NCBI GenBank assembly: GCA_964388455.1
Contig: CAYMAN010000024.1
Span: 1-33,099, forward strand
Reading direction: 5' to 3'
From: JBBRWO01 sp964388455
GTDB lineage: Bacteria; Actinomycetota; Coriobacteriia; Anaerosomatales; JAAXUF01
Length of the DNA: 33,099 nucleotides
Shown: positions 8,087 to 16,305 of the stretch, piece by piece
Numbering within the stretch: position 1 is the first letter of the stretch
Layout of the letters: each line of letters opens with the position of its first letter
Position numbers and translations under genes: made by a program
Notes under the pieces: model-generated
The model's input: the letters and a program-made list of their open reading frames with translations, nothing else
The model's database searches: none
Told to the model about the DNA's origin: nothing

Positions 8087-8995
8087 CTACGCGTTGGCAT
8101 ACTTCTTGGCAAGTGCCTTGTACTTTGGCTCGGTCTCTTTCCAGATGGCGTACAGCGGAGCCGCCACGCCAATGGACGAGTATGCGCCCACCGTAAGACC
8201 GATCGTGAGAGCGAACGCGAAGTCCTTGAGTGTCGGACCGCCGAAGAACAACATCACGAGAACAGGAATCAGCGACGAAACGGTAGTGTTGAGCGAGCGC
8301 ACGAACACTTCGTTGATAGACTCGTTCGCCATGCTCATGAACGACTGCTTCTGCAGGTTCTGTGAGTTCTCCTTGATGCGGTGGAACACGACGATCGTGT
8401 CATAGAGCGAGTAGCCCAAGATCGTCAGGAGCGCGGCCACGGTGTTCGGGGTGACCTCGAGTCCGGACAATGCATAGATTCCCAGGGTGATCAAGATGTC
8501 GTGAACCAGCGATATAACTGCTGTGACCGACATCTTGTACTCGAAGCGAAGCGACACGTAGAGCAGGATCGCCAGGATCGACAGTGCCAGCGCGAGAACT
8601 GCGCGGTTGGTGATGTTCTTGCCCCAGCCGGGACCGATAGTGGTGACCTGGAACTCCGATGCCGGAAGTCCGGTTGCCTTGGCCACCTTCGCCACGTCTG
8701 CGGCAGCGGTCTTGGCCTCGGTGACCTCCGTACGGATGATGTAGCCGGTCTTGTCGCCCGACTGACTGATCTGAACGCTCGGGTTGGTCACACCGGCATC
8801 GACGAACGCCTGCCGCATCTCTGAGTCCGTGACGGTGCCGGCGTCAACGATGTTGACCACGGTACCGCCAGAGAACTCGATACCAAAGGTCAGCCCCCGA
8901 AACGCAAGTGCTCCGATCGAGACGACCAGCAAGATGACTGAAATCGCGAACATGATGCGGCGGTTGCCCATGAAATCGATATGGAACCTAGACAT
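8087..8995 (-). CDS. secF: Protein translocase subunit SecF
   Basis: SecF, partner of SecD in the membrane complex that uses the proton gradient to help preproteins finish crossing through SecYEG. The 302-residue protein has a first membrane segment at about 13-32 and GIEFSGG at 38-44. A short extracytoplasmic domain follows, then five membrane segments with the conserved GYSLYDTIVVFHRIKEN region. The C-terminus is lysine-rich. The ATG at 8995 was chosen over an upstream in-frame start because the MSRFHIDFMGNRR sequence is the usual SecF beginning. It overlaps the end of secD by eight bases, which implies translational coupling. It is the last gene of the tgt-yajC-secD-secF unit. Confidence 0.97.
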   Translation of the reverse strand: MSRFHIDFMGNRRIMFAISVILLVVSIGALAFRGLTFGIEFSGGTVVNIVDAGTVTDSEMRQAFVDAGVTNPSVQISQSGDKTGYIIRTEVTEAKTAAADVAKVAKATGLPASEFQVTTIGPGWGKNITNRAVLALALSILAILLYVSLRFEYKMSVTAVISLVHDILITLGIYALSGLEVTPNTVAALLTILGYSLYDTIVVFHRIKENSQNLQKQSFMSMANESINEVFVRSLNTTVSSLIPVLVMLFFGGPTLKDFAFALTIGLTVGAYSSIGVAAPLYAIWKETEPKYKALAKKYANA

Positions 8996-10349
8996 TGGCG
9001 GCACCGCCCTTCTTGGAGGTCTTGGAGCGTACAGGAGCATCAACGGCCTTCGGGATGCCCCAGAGAGCGGGATACTTATCCATGGTGCTCTCAGCAAGGA
9101 GGATGAGCATCGGGCGCTTGAACATGATCATCATGGTGATGTCGCACACTATGCCGATCATGAGTGTCAGTGAGAAGCCCTTGACAGGCCCGATCGCGAC
9201 CAGAAACAACACCAGTGCCGAGACGAATGTCACGAGGTCCGCATCGATACTCGTACCGATGGCGTGCTTCGAGCTCGACGCGGCTGCGGAGCGAAGCGTC
9301 CGGCCCATCCGGATCTCTTCCTTGAAGCGCTCGTTGATAAGAATCGAGCTGTCCGCGGCGATGCCGATGGTGAGCACGATACCTGCGATACCCGGCAACG
9401 ACAGCGCAAACACGCCGAACGCGGAAAGCACAGCGAGAACGCCAATGAAGATTGATGAGAACACAACCAACGCGCCAACCGACAAGAGGCCCATGCCGCG
9501 ATAGAAGGCGACCAGGTAGACGGCGACCAGCACGAGGCCGATCAGTGCCGCCAGCACGCCTTGACGCAAAGAGTCCTGACCCAAGGTCGGACCGACGACG
9601 CGCGTCTCGACCGGCTCGAGGCTGACCGGCAGCGCACCGGTCTCGAGAACGGTCTTCAGGTTCTTCGCGTCCTCGGCGGTGAATGAACCGCTGATAGCCG
9701 TCTGCCCGCCCGTAATGGGCTCGTTGACGACCGGCGCGGACTTGACGACGCCATCGAGCACGATAGCGACCTGCTTGCCCACGTTGGCGGTAGTGAAGTC
9801 AGCCCACTTCTTGGTGCCGACGGCGTCCATTGTAAGAGAGACCTCGATCTGGGCGGTGGTCGGATCCTGACCCACCGATGCGCTCTTGACGACCTCGCCG
9901 GTCATAAAGGGCTTGTAGGTTCCCGCGATGAGGCGCGTTCCCTCGGCGGTGTTTCCGGATAGCGCCGCGACGGTGGCGGTATCCGTGATCGACGCCACCT
10001 CCACGAACTCGAGTTGACCCGTGGAGCCCAGGATCTTCAGGGCCTCCTCGGCGTTCTTGATCCCGGGAATCTGCACGAGGATCGAGTCGCTGCCCTGACG
10101 CTGGATGCTCGTCTCCGAGGCGCCCAGCTTGTCGATTCTGTTACGCACGATCAGCTCCGCGCGATCCATGTCAGACGACTTCAGCTGCTGTCCTGCCGCT
10201 GGTTTCGCCGTGAGGATGACGGACAGGCCGCCGCGGATGTCGAGTCCCTGGGTGATCTTCTCAGCCGGTGGCATAAACATCAGCCACGAGGCGATCATCA
10301 GGACCGCGACAGTCGCGAGCAGCAGGTAGTTGCGCTGCCTGGGATCCAT
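8988..10349 (-). CDS. secD: Protein translocase subunit SecD
   Basis: SecD, 453 residues, an integral membrane component of the Sec translocase accessory complex. A first membrane segment (about 7-26) is followed by the GLDIRGG motif (35-41). A large extracytoplasmic region (about 45-265) follows, then five membrane segments with GIAADSSILINERFKEE. Several positions differ from the more common D-A-N form of the last motif, but the acidic residues are kept. Its length is at the short end for SecD, as in other Gram-positive bacteria. AAGGAAGGCAGGAGA lies directly before the ATG. It overlaps secF downstream and follows yajC after a 116-base gap. Confidence 0.97.
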   Translation of the reverse strand: MDPRQRNYLLLATVAVLMIASWLMFMPPAEKITQGLDIRGGLSVILTAKPAAGQQLKSSDMDRAELIVRNRIDKLGASETSIQRQGSDSILVQIPGIKNAEEALKILGSTGQLEFVEVASITDTATVAALSGNTAEGTRLIAGTYKPFMTGEVVKSASVGQDPTTAQIEVSLTMDAVGTKKWADFTTANVGKQVAIVLDGVVKSAPVVNEPITGGQTAISGSFTAEDAKNLKTVLETGALPVSLEPVETRVVGPTLGQDSLRQGVLAALIGLVLVAVYLVAFYRGMGLLSVGALVVFSSIFIGVLAVLSAFGVFALSLPGIAGIVLTIGIAADSSILINERFKEEIRMGRTLRSAAASSSKHAIGTSIDADLVTFVSALVLFLVAIGPVKGFSLTLMIGIVCDITMMIMFKRPMLILLAESTMDKYPALWGIPKAVDAPVRSKTSKKGGAANV

Positions 10350-10465
10350 TCTCCTGCCTTCCTTACCGTGCGGGTCATCTCCCTATCGGGAGCTTGCATC
10401 TGCCAATTGCCAGCCGATCACTTCGCCACTCGCATGACGGTTCTCGGCGAGGTTCCGTACAGGAC

Positions 10466-10843
10466 CTACTGTGCGACCGTACCCGTGGGCTCGTCTGCCG
10501 AGTCAACGGGGCCAGACTCGCTTGCCTCCACATCGCCGTCGGAATCGACGAGCGCGTCGTCTTCGTCATCGCTTCCGGGCGCAGGAACGACGCTGCCGAC
10601 CGCACGACGAGCGATCTCGAGTTCGGATCCGTCAGCGACGCGCATGAGCAGGCGCTCCTCGCGGACCTCGACAATCGTTCCGTAGATACCGCCGATGGTC
10701 ACGATCTCAACACCCGGCTCCAGGGCGCTGAGCATACTCGCCTGCTCCTTCGCCCTCTTCTGCTGCGGACGAATGATCAGTACATAGAACATCGCTGCTG
10801 CAGCGATGAGAAAGACGAGCGAGCTCGAGTTGGAACCACCCAT
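10466..10843 (-). CDS. yajC: YajC family SecDF-associated protein
   Basis: A small single-pass membrane protein that associates with SecD and SecF. The 125-residue form has a membrane segment at about 8-25, the hallmark IIRPQQKR (23-30), and a conserved GIYGTIVEV region (52-60). Its tail, from about residue 91, is very acidic and probably disordered. The ATG at 10843 has AAAGGT upstream and matches the usual YajC start. A second in-frame ATG at 10900 has a stronger site (GAGGAGG nine bases before). It would add 19 arginine-rich residues, unusual for a protein whose N-terminus normally faces outward. It sits between tgt and secD, the common bacterial order. Confidence 0.92.
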   Translation of the reverse strand: MGGSNSSSLVFLIAAAAMFYVLIIRPQQKRAKEQASMLSALEPGVEIVTIGGIYGTIVEVREERLLMRVADGSELEIARRAVGSVVPAPGSDDEDDALVDSDGDVEASESGPVDSADEPTGTVAQ

Positions 10844-10958
10844 GTGCGACACCTTTCGACGTGTGACCTGCAACCGGCGTGCAGGCCGACGCCCAATCAT
10901 ACCCACAGTCCTCCTCGGAATGAAGAGTGACGGGCCAATGAGTGGGAACTATCGGGTC

Positions 10959-12080
10959 CTAGTAGTCCGCCGCACCAGGCGACGCGAGCCATTCGTCGAG
11001 AAATGCGCCGTAGCGCTGCTCCTCCACGGCGACGCGTGCCCGAGCGGTGAGATCGAGCAGGAAGTGCAGGTTGTGAACGGAGAGCAGGATGGATGCCAGC
11101 ATCTCCTTCATCGAAACCAGGTGACGCAGGTAGGCCCGGGAGTACTGGGTGCAGACATGGCAGGTGCAGTTCTCGTCCAGCGGGCCAAAGTCGCGCGCGT
11201 ACTTCGCATTCTTCAGGTTCATCCGACCTTCCGATGAGAACGCGGTGCCCATGCGAGCAGTCCGTGTGGGCAGCACGCAATCGAACATGTCCACACCGAG
11301 GCCGATCGCCTGCAGAATCGTGGTCGGGTTGCCTACGCCCATCAGGTAGCGCGGCTTGTTCGCCGGCATGGCATCACACACCGGCCCGAGTGATTCGAGC
11401 ATCAGTTCATGCGGTTCTCCCACCGAGTAACCGCCGATCCCGTAACCGGGCAGGTCAAACTCGGTGAGCCGCTCGACGCTTTCGAGACGCAGATCCTCGA
11501 ACACGCCTCCCTGCACGATGCCGAAGAGCGCCTGATCCTCCCGGGTGTGGGCGGCCTTGCAGCGCGCGGCCCAGTCCGCACTGCGGCGAACAGCCGTGGC
11601 GACGAACTCCTTGTCCGCAGGGTACGGCGGGCATTGGTCGAGCTGCATCGCGATGTCGGCGCCCAGGTCCTGCTGAACTCGCATGTTCTCCTCGGGTGTC
11701 CAGAAGTGCTTGGCGCCGTCGAGGATCGAACGGAACTCGACGCCTTCATCGGAGAGCTTGAGCGTGTCGGCGAGGCTGAAGATCTGGAAGCCGCCCGAGT
11801 CCGTGAGGATGGCGCGGTCCCAGTTCATGAACGAGTGCAGGCCACCCGCCTCACGCACGATGTCGGAGCCGGGACGCAGGAAGAGGTGGTAGGTGTTAGA
11901 GAGGAGCACCTGCGCGCCGAGCTCGTGGAGCTGTGGCGTCGTCACACCCTTCACGGTCGCGCGCGTCCCAACCGGCATGAACAGCGGCGTCTCCACCGTG
12001 CCGTGTGCGGTCTTGAAGCTCCCACGACGCGCCGACGTGGTCGGGTCCGTGGCGATGAGGTCGAAATCGAAGAGTGTCAT
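10959..12080 (-). CDS. tgt: tRNA-guanine transglycosylase
   Basis: Exchanges guanine 34 in tRNAs with GUN anticodons for preQ1, the first tRNA-bound step to queuosine. The 373-residue protein has the catalytic TDSGGFQ loop with Asp94 and the GVDMFDCVLPTR segment with Asp264 as likely nucleophile. The zinc site is C305, C307, C310 and H336, so it is a complete bacterial enzyme. The start was set at the ATG at 12080 (MTLFDFDL), although no clear ribosome site precedes it. A TACACT -10-like element ends only eight bases upstream, so the transcript may be leaderless (inference). The other queuosine genes, queA and queH, lie 2-4 kb away on the same strand, beyond a sigma/anti-sigma pair. Confidence 0.97.
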   Translation of the reverse strand: MTLFDFDLIATDPTTSARRGSFKTAHGTVETPLFMPVGTRATVKGVTTPQLHELGAQVLLSNTYHLFLRPGSDIVREAGGLHSFMNWDRAILTDSGGFQIFSLADTLKLSDEGVEFRSILDGAKHFWTPEENMRVQQDLGADIAMQLDQCPPYPADKEFVATAVRRSADWAARCKAAHTREDQALFGIVQGGVFEDLRLESVERLTEFDLPGYGIGGYSVGEPHELMLESLGPVCDAMPANKPRYLMGVGNPTTILQAIGLGVDMFDCVLPTRTARMGTAFSSEGRMNLKNAKYARDFGPLDENCTCHVCTQYSRAYLRHLVSMKEMLASILLSVHNLHFLLDLTARARVAVEEQRYGAFLDEWLASPGAADY

Positions 12081-12087
12081 GTGCGCC

Positions 12088-12093
12088 AGTGTA
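12088..12093 (-). promoter_or_regulatory. Putative -10 element of tgt operon
   Basis: TACACT on the minus strand, preceded by GC, just ahead of the tgt ATG. Transcription would start at or near the start codon, fitting the lack of a ribosome site. No -35 hexamer is evident. Confidence 0.35.
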
Positions 12094-12222
12094 GCGAATT
12101 CCTGACCCCGTGCGTCTGACGATGATTCCACCGGTTGCTGTCCGCGCCGCCGTGCCCACGTCAGGTAGACTTAGGCCCACCGAGAACCATCGGCACCTGC
12201 TGTACGTCATAGGGCTAGTGAC

Positions 12223-12768
12223 ATGGCTGAACGAACCATCGACCACACCGCGCTCCTAGCCGCGGCCAGGAACGGCGACCTCGACGCTTTTGAAGCGATC
12301 GTGCGTGCCCACACGCCTGCGGTATACGCGCATGCGCTGCGGTTCTTTGGCGACCCGTCGACAGCCGAGGACGTCACGCAGGAGGTATGGATCAAGGTGT
12401 TCAGGTCGCTGGCGTCATTCGATGAACGCGCCAAGTTCTCCACGTGGCTGTTTCGCATCACAAGAAACGCATGCCTCGACACCGTTCGCGCGGGAAAACG
12501 ACGTCCTGTGACGCTGGACCCGCTCGATACGATTGCCGCACCTGGCGATCTCGCCGACGCGGTCACGCTATCCGTGTCACTGGAGCGGGCCATCGGTGCG
12601 CTGCAAACCGAAGACCGAGACGCATTCTCGGCCGTCGCCCTCTTCGGACTGACGTACGCAGACGCCTCGGAGGCGCTCGGCGTTCCGGCCGGTACCGTCA
12701 AGTCGCGCGTGTTCCGCGCGCGCCGCTCGCTCGCCCATTCACTCGGACTCAACGCCGGAGGTGCCTGA
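12223..12768 (+). CDS. ECF-type RNA polymerase sigma factor
   Basis: A 181-residue sigma-70 family factor of the extracytoplasmic function group. Region 2 (about 20-90) shows AEDVTQEVWIKVF and FSTWLFRITRNACLDTVR, the core-binding and -10-recognition parts. Region 4 (about 118-172) has the helix-turn-helix with GVPAGTVKSRVFRARRSL. Region 3 is missing, as expected for the group. AGGG lies about nine bases before the ATG. A TAGACT -10-like hexamer lies at 12166-12171 without a good -35, so the promoter is unclear. The next gene follows after one base and is its likely membrane anti-sigma factor. The genes it controls cannot be seen from this window; autoregulation is usual in this family. Confidence 0.94.
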   Translation: MAERTIDHTALLAAARNGDLDAFEAIVRAHTPAVYAHALRFFGDPSTAEDVTQEVWIKVFRSLASFDERAKFSTWLFRITRNACLDTVRAGKRRPVTLDPLDTIAAPGDLADAVTLSVSLERAIGALQTEDRDAFSAVALFGLTYADASEALGVPAGTVKSRVFRARRSLAHSLGLNAGGA

Positions 12769-12769
12769 C

Positions 12770-13870
12770 ATGGACTGCACCACCGCTCAGGGACTCGTAT
12801 CGGACGCGCTCGATCGAACGCCCGTTGATGCTCAGCAGCTCGCCGATGCGAAGGAGCACTGCCTTGGCTGCGCTACCTGCTCAGTATTCGTTCGCACCCT
12901 GCTGCTTGTTCGAAGCACGCCGACTCCTGCACCGTCCGAAGAGTTGATTGCTCGCGTGATGGACGCCATCCGAGCCGAGGACGCACAAGCGAGACAGGCT
13001 GCGTCGGAAGCTGCGACTCCACACGCTGCTGCAACCGATGGAGACTCACCGATCGATGTTGTGCATGACGACGCGCAAGCCCCGGCGATCGCTGCAGCGC
13101 CGGACGCTGCCCGCGACGAGCGCGTCACGGCGCTTGATGCTATTCGGCGATGGGCGCGGGGTCGTTCTCGGCAGGAAGCGATCACGTGGGCCAGCGCGGC
13201 GGTCATCTTCGTCGCGGCGGTGGGAATCGCATCCAGTGCGGGCATCCAAGTGCTCACCGCACCCCCGGCTGCCGACACGCCAATGGCGAGTAGCCGCGAG
13301 GCGGCCCCGCAGTACGGCGACGTCGTCACCGCTGCGCCAGAGGCCGCGGATTCGGCCGTGATGATAGCGCCGGCGGTTGGCACAGCGGGTTCATTCATCA
13401 CCGTGCAAGACGTGGTGTTCCTGCTCTCCGGACCGAGCACGATCGCGACCGAGGGCCTGACACCGGCCGGAAAGACCACATCTTCACTGGGGAGCGGGTC
13501 GGAACCGGCGGATCACACCGTCTTCAAGGCTGACGATCCTGATCGGCTGTATGTACGGGACGAGACGAGCGGCCAGCTGCTTGCCTTCGACCGAGTCGTA
13601 CGCACATACCGTGGGAACCTGTACCAGCTGACGAGTGACGCCCTCTCGGACTTCGGGCAGTGGCCGAAGCTCCCAGCCAACATCACAACGCCATCGAATC
13701 CGGATGGCTCACCGACGTTCAGTCGACTGGCCGACGACCCATCGGGAACGCCGATCTACCGCCTTGTCGCAGGCGGAGAGCTTGAAGGCATCGCCGTGGG
13801 GCCCGGTAGCAGCCCGACTGACCCTGCTGTGGGCAACCCGAACTGGACCTGGTGGACTCCCGCGCGCTAG
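12770..13870 (+). CDS. Membrane anti-sigma factor with large outer domain
   Basis: Likely holds the preceding ECF sigma factor inactive at the membrane. The N-terminus carries H30-x3-C34-x2-C37, the core of the zinc-binding anti-sigma (ZAS-like) motif. A low-complexity alanine-rich linker (about 75-118) leads to one membrane segment (about 138-163). The remaining roughly 200 residues would be outside the cell; this domain ends in a tryptophan-rich tail (NWTWWTPAR), and I do not recognise it. The ATG at 12770 was chosen over GTG at 12761 because GGAGG at 12757-12761 is eight bases before the ATG and would overlap the GTG. One base separates it from the sigma gene. Pairing and the zinc motif support the function; the outer sensor role is inference. 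Confidence 0.8.
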   Translation: MDCTTAQGLVSDALDRTPVDAQQLADAKEHCLGCATCSVFVRTLLLVRSTPTPAPSEELIARVMDAIRAEDAQARQAASEAATPHAAATDGDSPIDVVHDDAQAPAIAAAPDAARDERVTALDAIRRWARGRSRQEAITWASAAVIFVAAVGIASSAGIQVLTAPPAADTPMASSREAAPQYGDVVTAAPEAADSAVMIAPAVGTAGSFITVQDVVFLLSGPSTIATEGLTPAGKTTSSLGSGSEPADHTVFKADDPDRLYVRDETSGQLLAFDRVVRTYRGNLYQLTSDALSDFGQWPKLPANITTPSNPDGSPTFSRLADDPSGTPIYRLVAGGELEGIAVGPGSSPTDPAVGNPNWTWWTPAR

Positions 13871-13902
13871 CGCCGGCAACCCAAAGTCGTGCGGCAGGGA
13901 GA

Positions 13903-14943
13903 CTAGAGAATCAGCATCGCATCGCCGAATGAGAGGAACCGATAACGTTCCTCACGTGCAAGGGCGTACGCCTCAAGAATCTGGCCGCGGGCTGCAAACG
14001 CACTGATCATCATGAGCAGCGTGGAGCGGGGTACGTGGAAGTTGGTCACGATCGCGTCGACGACGTGAAAACGGTACCCCGGCAGGATGAAGAGGGATGT
14101 CGCTCCCTCGGACGCCACAACCGCGCCAAGCTCCTCGTCCCACGCGCTCTCGAGAGCGCGAACGCTGGTGGTGCCGATCGCGAAGATACGGCCACCCCTC
14201 TCGCGCGCGTCGTTGATGACCTCAGCGGTTCGCTTAGGCACCCGAAAGTGCTCGGAGTGAATTCGATGTTGCGTCGGATCATCCTCGGAGACCGGTCGGA
14301 AGGTGTCGATCCCCACATCAAGCTCCACGGTCTCGATGCGCGCCCCCGCGGCCTCGACCTCTTGCAGCAACTCCGCAGTGAAGTGGAGTCCCGCTGTCGG
14401 CGCGGCGGCTGAACGCTCCTCTCGGCCGAAGACGGTTTGATAGAGCTCCGGATCGGACACTTTTCGCGTTATGTAGGGAGGCAACGGCATCTCACCTATG
14501 CGGTGCACGATATCGAGAAAGCTGCTCTCCCCCGCTGCGAGACTGAACTGGACCAGCCGTCCGCCGCCTTCGTCCAGCGTCTCGACGATCAGTCCGGTCA
14601 TCGCGCCATCGCCGAAAACCATCTTCGCTCCGGGCTTCAGACGCCTGCCGGGCTTGACCAGACACTCCCATGCGCCCTCGTAGCGTTCGCGGAGCAACAA
14701 CACCTCGACCAAACCACCGGTCTCGTCCTTGACGCCCTTGAGGCGAGCAGGAAGCACACGTGTCTCGTTGACCACGACGACATCGCCAGCTCGAACGTAC
14801 TCCGGAAGGTCGCTGAACACTCGATGATCGATCTGACCGCTCGCGCGATCGAGGACGAGGAGTCGGCATGAATCGCGCGGCTCGACCGGTTCCTGGGCGA
14901 TAAGGCCACTCGGCAGGTCATAGTCGAAATCGTCGGTGCGCAT
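13903..14943 (-). CDS. queA: S-adenosylmethionine:tRNA ribosyltransferase-isomerase
   Basis: Transfers and rearranges the ribosyl part of S-adenosylmethionine onto preQ1-modified tRNA to give epoxyqueuosine. The 346-residue protein has the expected start MRTDDFDYDLP, the early QEPVEPRDSCRLLVLDR segment and the highly conserved AAPTAGLHFTAELL. It ends in the usual LILPGYRF and NFHVPRSTLLM motifs, so it is full length. GAGGAG lies five bases before the ATG at 14943; a longer in-frame extension upstream overlaps queH in another frame and is rejected. It is 82 bases after queH and may share its transcript or use a TACACT -10-like element in the gap. It converges with the anti-sigma gene, with no clear terminator between them. 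Confidence 0.97.
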   Translation of the reverse strand: MRTDDFDYDLPSGLIAQEPVEPRDSCRLLVLDRASGQIDHRVFSDLPEYVRAGDVVVVNETRVLPARLKGVKDETGGLVEVLLLRERYEGAWECLVKPGRRLKPGAKMVFGDGAMTGLIVETLDEGGGRLVQFSLAAGESSFLDIVHRIGEMPLPPYITRKVSDPELYQTVFGREERSAAAPTAGLHFTAELLQEVEAAGARIETVELDVGIDTFRPVSEDDPTQHRIHSEHFRVPKRTAEVINDARERGGRIFAIGTTSVRALESAWDEELGAVVASEGATSLFILPGYRFHVVDAIVTNFHVPRSTLLMMISAFAARGQILEAYALAREERYRFLSFGDAMLIL

Positions 14944-14983
14944 GCAGTCTCCTCGATGGTCTGGCGATACTCGGGTCGGCTCA

Positions 14984-14989
14984 AGTGTA
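14984..14989 (-). promoter_or_regulatory. Putative -10 element of queA
   Basis: TACACT (minus strand, preceded by GC) lies in the 82-base gap between queH and queA. CTGATG sits 16 bases upstream as a weak -35. It would give queA a transcript of its own with a leader of about 35 bases. Confidence 0.35.
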
Positions 14990-15025
14990 GCGCAGCGCTC
15001 CGACACATCAGGTCCGAAGGATGCG

Positions 15026-15586
15026 TCAGCCGCGCTTGGCGCGACGCTCGGCCCGCGCTCGCTGCGCCTCCACGTCGGAGAGCACGCACCCGCAGTAGTT
15101 CTGGCGGTACATGCCCAGCTCGCGAGAGCGCCGGGTCGCTTCCGGGTAGTGGCCGCGAAAGTCCCGGTGGACGTAGGTGACGCCGACGGCCTCGGCGGCT
15201 CGCTGCCCTTCCTCGGCGATGACAGCACCGTCCTGATACGGGCTGACGGTCAGCGTGGTGGCGATCGCGTCGAAGCCATGGTCGGCAGCGTAGCGCGCCG
15301 ACTCCTCGAGGCGGAGGCGAAAACAGGCTCGGCATCGCTCGACGCCGGCATCCGCCAGCGGACCTACTGCGATCATCCAACGCGCAGGATCGTACGGCGC
15401 TTCGACTACCTCGACACCCTCACGCGCGGCGTACTCGGCCATCGTATCGCGTCGCCGTTCGTACTCAGCGGCGGGATGTATGTTGGGGTTGGCGTAGAGG
15501 ATCGTGACGGTATCGGCCTCGGCCTTGAGCGCGTCCAGCGGCTCGATCAGACACGGCCCACAGCACGCGTGCAACAGCAGCTTCAC
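15026..15586 (-). CDS. queH: Epoxyqueuosine reductase QueH (DUF208)
   Basis: Reduces epoxyqueuosine in tRNA to queuosine, the last step; it is the alternative to the cobalamin enzyme QueG and common in anaerobes. The 186-residue protein starts with HACCGPC (6-12, Cys8, 9 and 12). It has CRAC (Cys85 and 88) in the middle and YCGC (Cys165 and 167) near the end, the cysteine set that holds the iron-sulfur cluster and extra iron in this family. FRLRLEESA after the second motif is also typical. Its ATG overlaps the stop of the upstream membrane-protein gene by four bases. queA follows, so two consecutive queuosine steps are adjacent. Transcribed from folD toward queA. Confidence 0.95.
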   Translation of the reverse strand: MKLLLHACCGPCLIEPLDALKAEADTVTILYANPNIHPAAEYERRRDTMAEYAAREGVEVVEAPYDPARWMIAVGPLADAGVERCRACFRLRLEESARYAADHGFDAIATTLTVSPYQDGAVIAEEGQRAAEAVGVTYVHRDFRGHYPEATRRSRELGMYRQNYCGCVLSDVEAQRARAERRAKRG

Positions 15587-16305
15587 GACGAGCGTCGCCT
15601 GACGACGAGTACAAGCGCAACGATCGCGAGAGCCAGGATCCCCAGTAGCGAAGCGATGATGACGTTTGCCGATGGGCGCACATCCGGCTCGCCTTCGGGC
15701 ACCGTGCTGTAACTGAAGGTCACCTGCTGGGCGCCGCCGACCGGCAGAACCTTCGACGGCAGCGCGTAAAGGAGTTCACCCGAGTCGCTCTCGACGGGCT
15801 TGCCGTCCGGCGCAGGCTTGATCTTTACCCCAGACACTCCTCCGGGCAGGCGCACCGAGAACACCGTGCTACTCGATTCCACGGACTGCACCCAGTCGAC
15901 CGACGCGGAGACGTTGGTGCCGGAGACACTGAGTGTGGTGGCGACAGAGTCGACCTGGCCGTGCCGCGACTTTGTCAGGTAGAACTCGGCATACTGACCG
16001 CCGACGCCGTCGACCAGCCGATACTCGCGGGCGATGTCACTCGACACATCGCCGCCGAGAATCTCGCCGGCCCACTCGACTTTGGCGCCGGGGACAACGG
16101 GTATGCGTACGAGCGCGGGTAGCTTGGTACCTTCCGGCAGCTGACACGACGCGATGACGACAGCCTGGCCGTCCTGCGGCCAGATCTGCACGTCCACGGG
16201 TCCGCCCGCCGAGACGGGCGCTGCAGCTGCCGCGTTCGCTGCCCCGAGCGCCATGCCCAGCATCATCACGAGCGCCAGCGCACGCAACGCGCGTGCGCGG
16301 ATCAC
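15583..16305 (-). CDS. Unknown secreted, C-terminally anchored membrane protein
   Basis: I do not recognise this 240-residue protein. It has a clear signal peptide (charged MIRAR start, hydrophobic core to about residue 22, alanine-rich cleavage region near 24-30). An outer region of about 180 residues follows, rich in valine, serine and glycine and likely all-beta. A C-terminal membrane segment (about 212-234) ends in RRRSS. It is therefore probably exported and held in the membrane with its domain outside. There are one cysteine in the outer domain and no catalytic motif. It overlaps both neighbours, folD and queH, by ATGA four-base junctions, so it is translated with them although neither function suggests a partner on the cell surface. 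Confidence 0.8.
   Translation of the reverse strand: MIRARALRALALVMMLGMALGAANAAAAAPVSAGGPVDVQIWPQDGQAVVIASCQLPEGTKLPALVRIPVVPGAKVEWAGEILGGDVSSDIAREYRLVDGVGGQYAEFYLTKSRHGQVDSVATTLSVSGTNVSASVDWVQSVESSSTVFSVRLPGGVSGVKIKPAPDGKPVESDSGELLYALPSKVLPVGGAQQVTFSYSTVPEGEPDVRPSANVIIASLLGILALAIVALVLVVRRRSS

Noticed and set aside
10379..10392. CTCCC-TATC-GGGAG hairpin between yajC and secD
   Set aside because: Only five base pairs, no T tract, and it lies within an operon that normally continues into secD.
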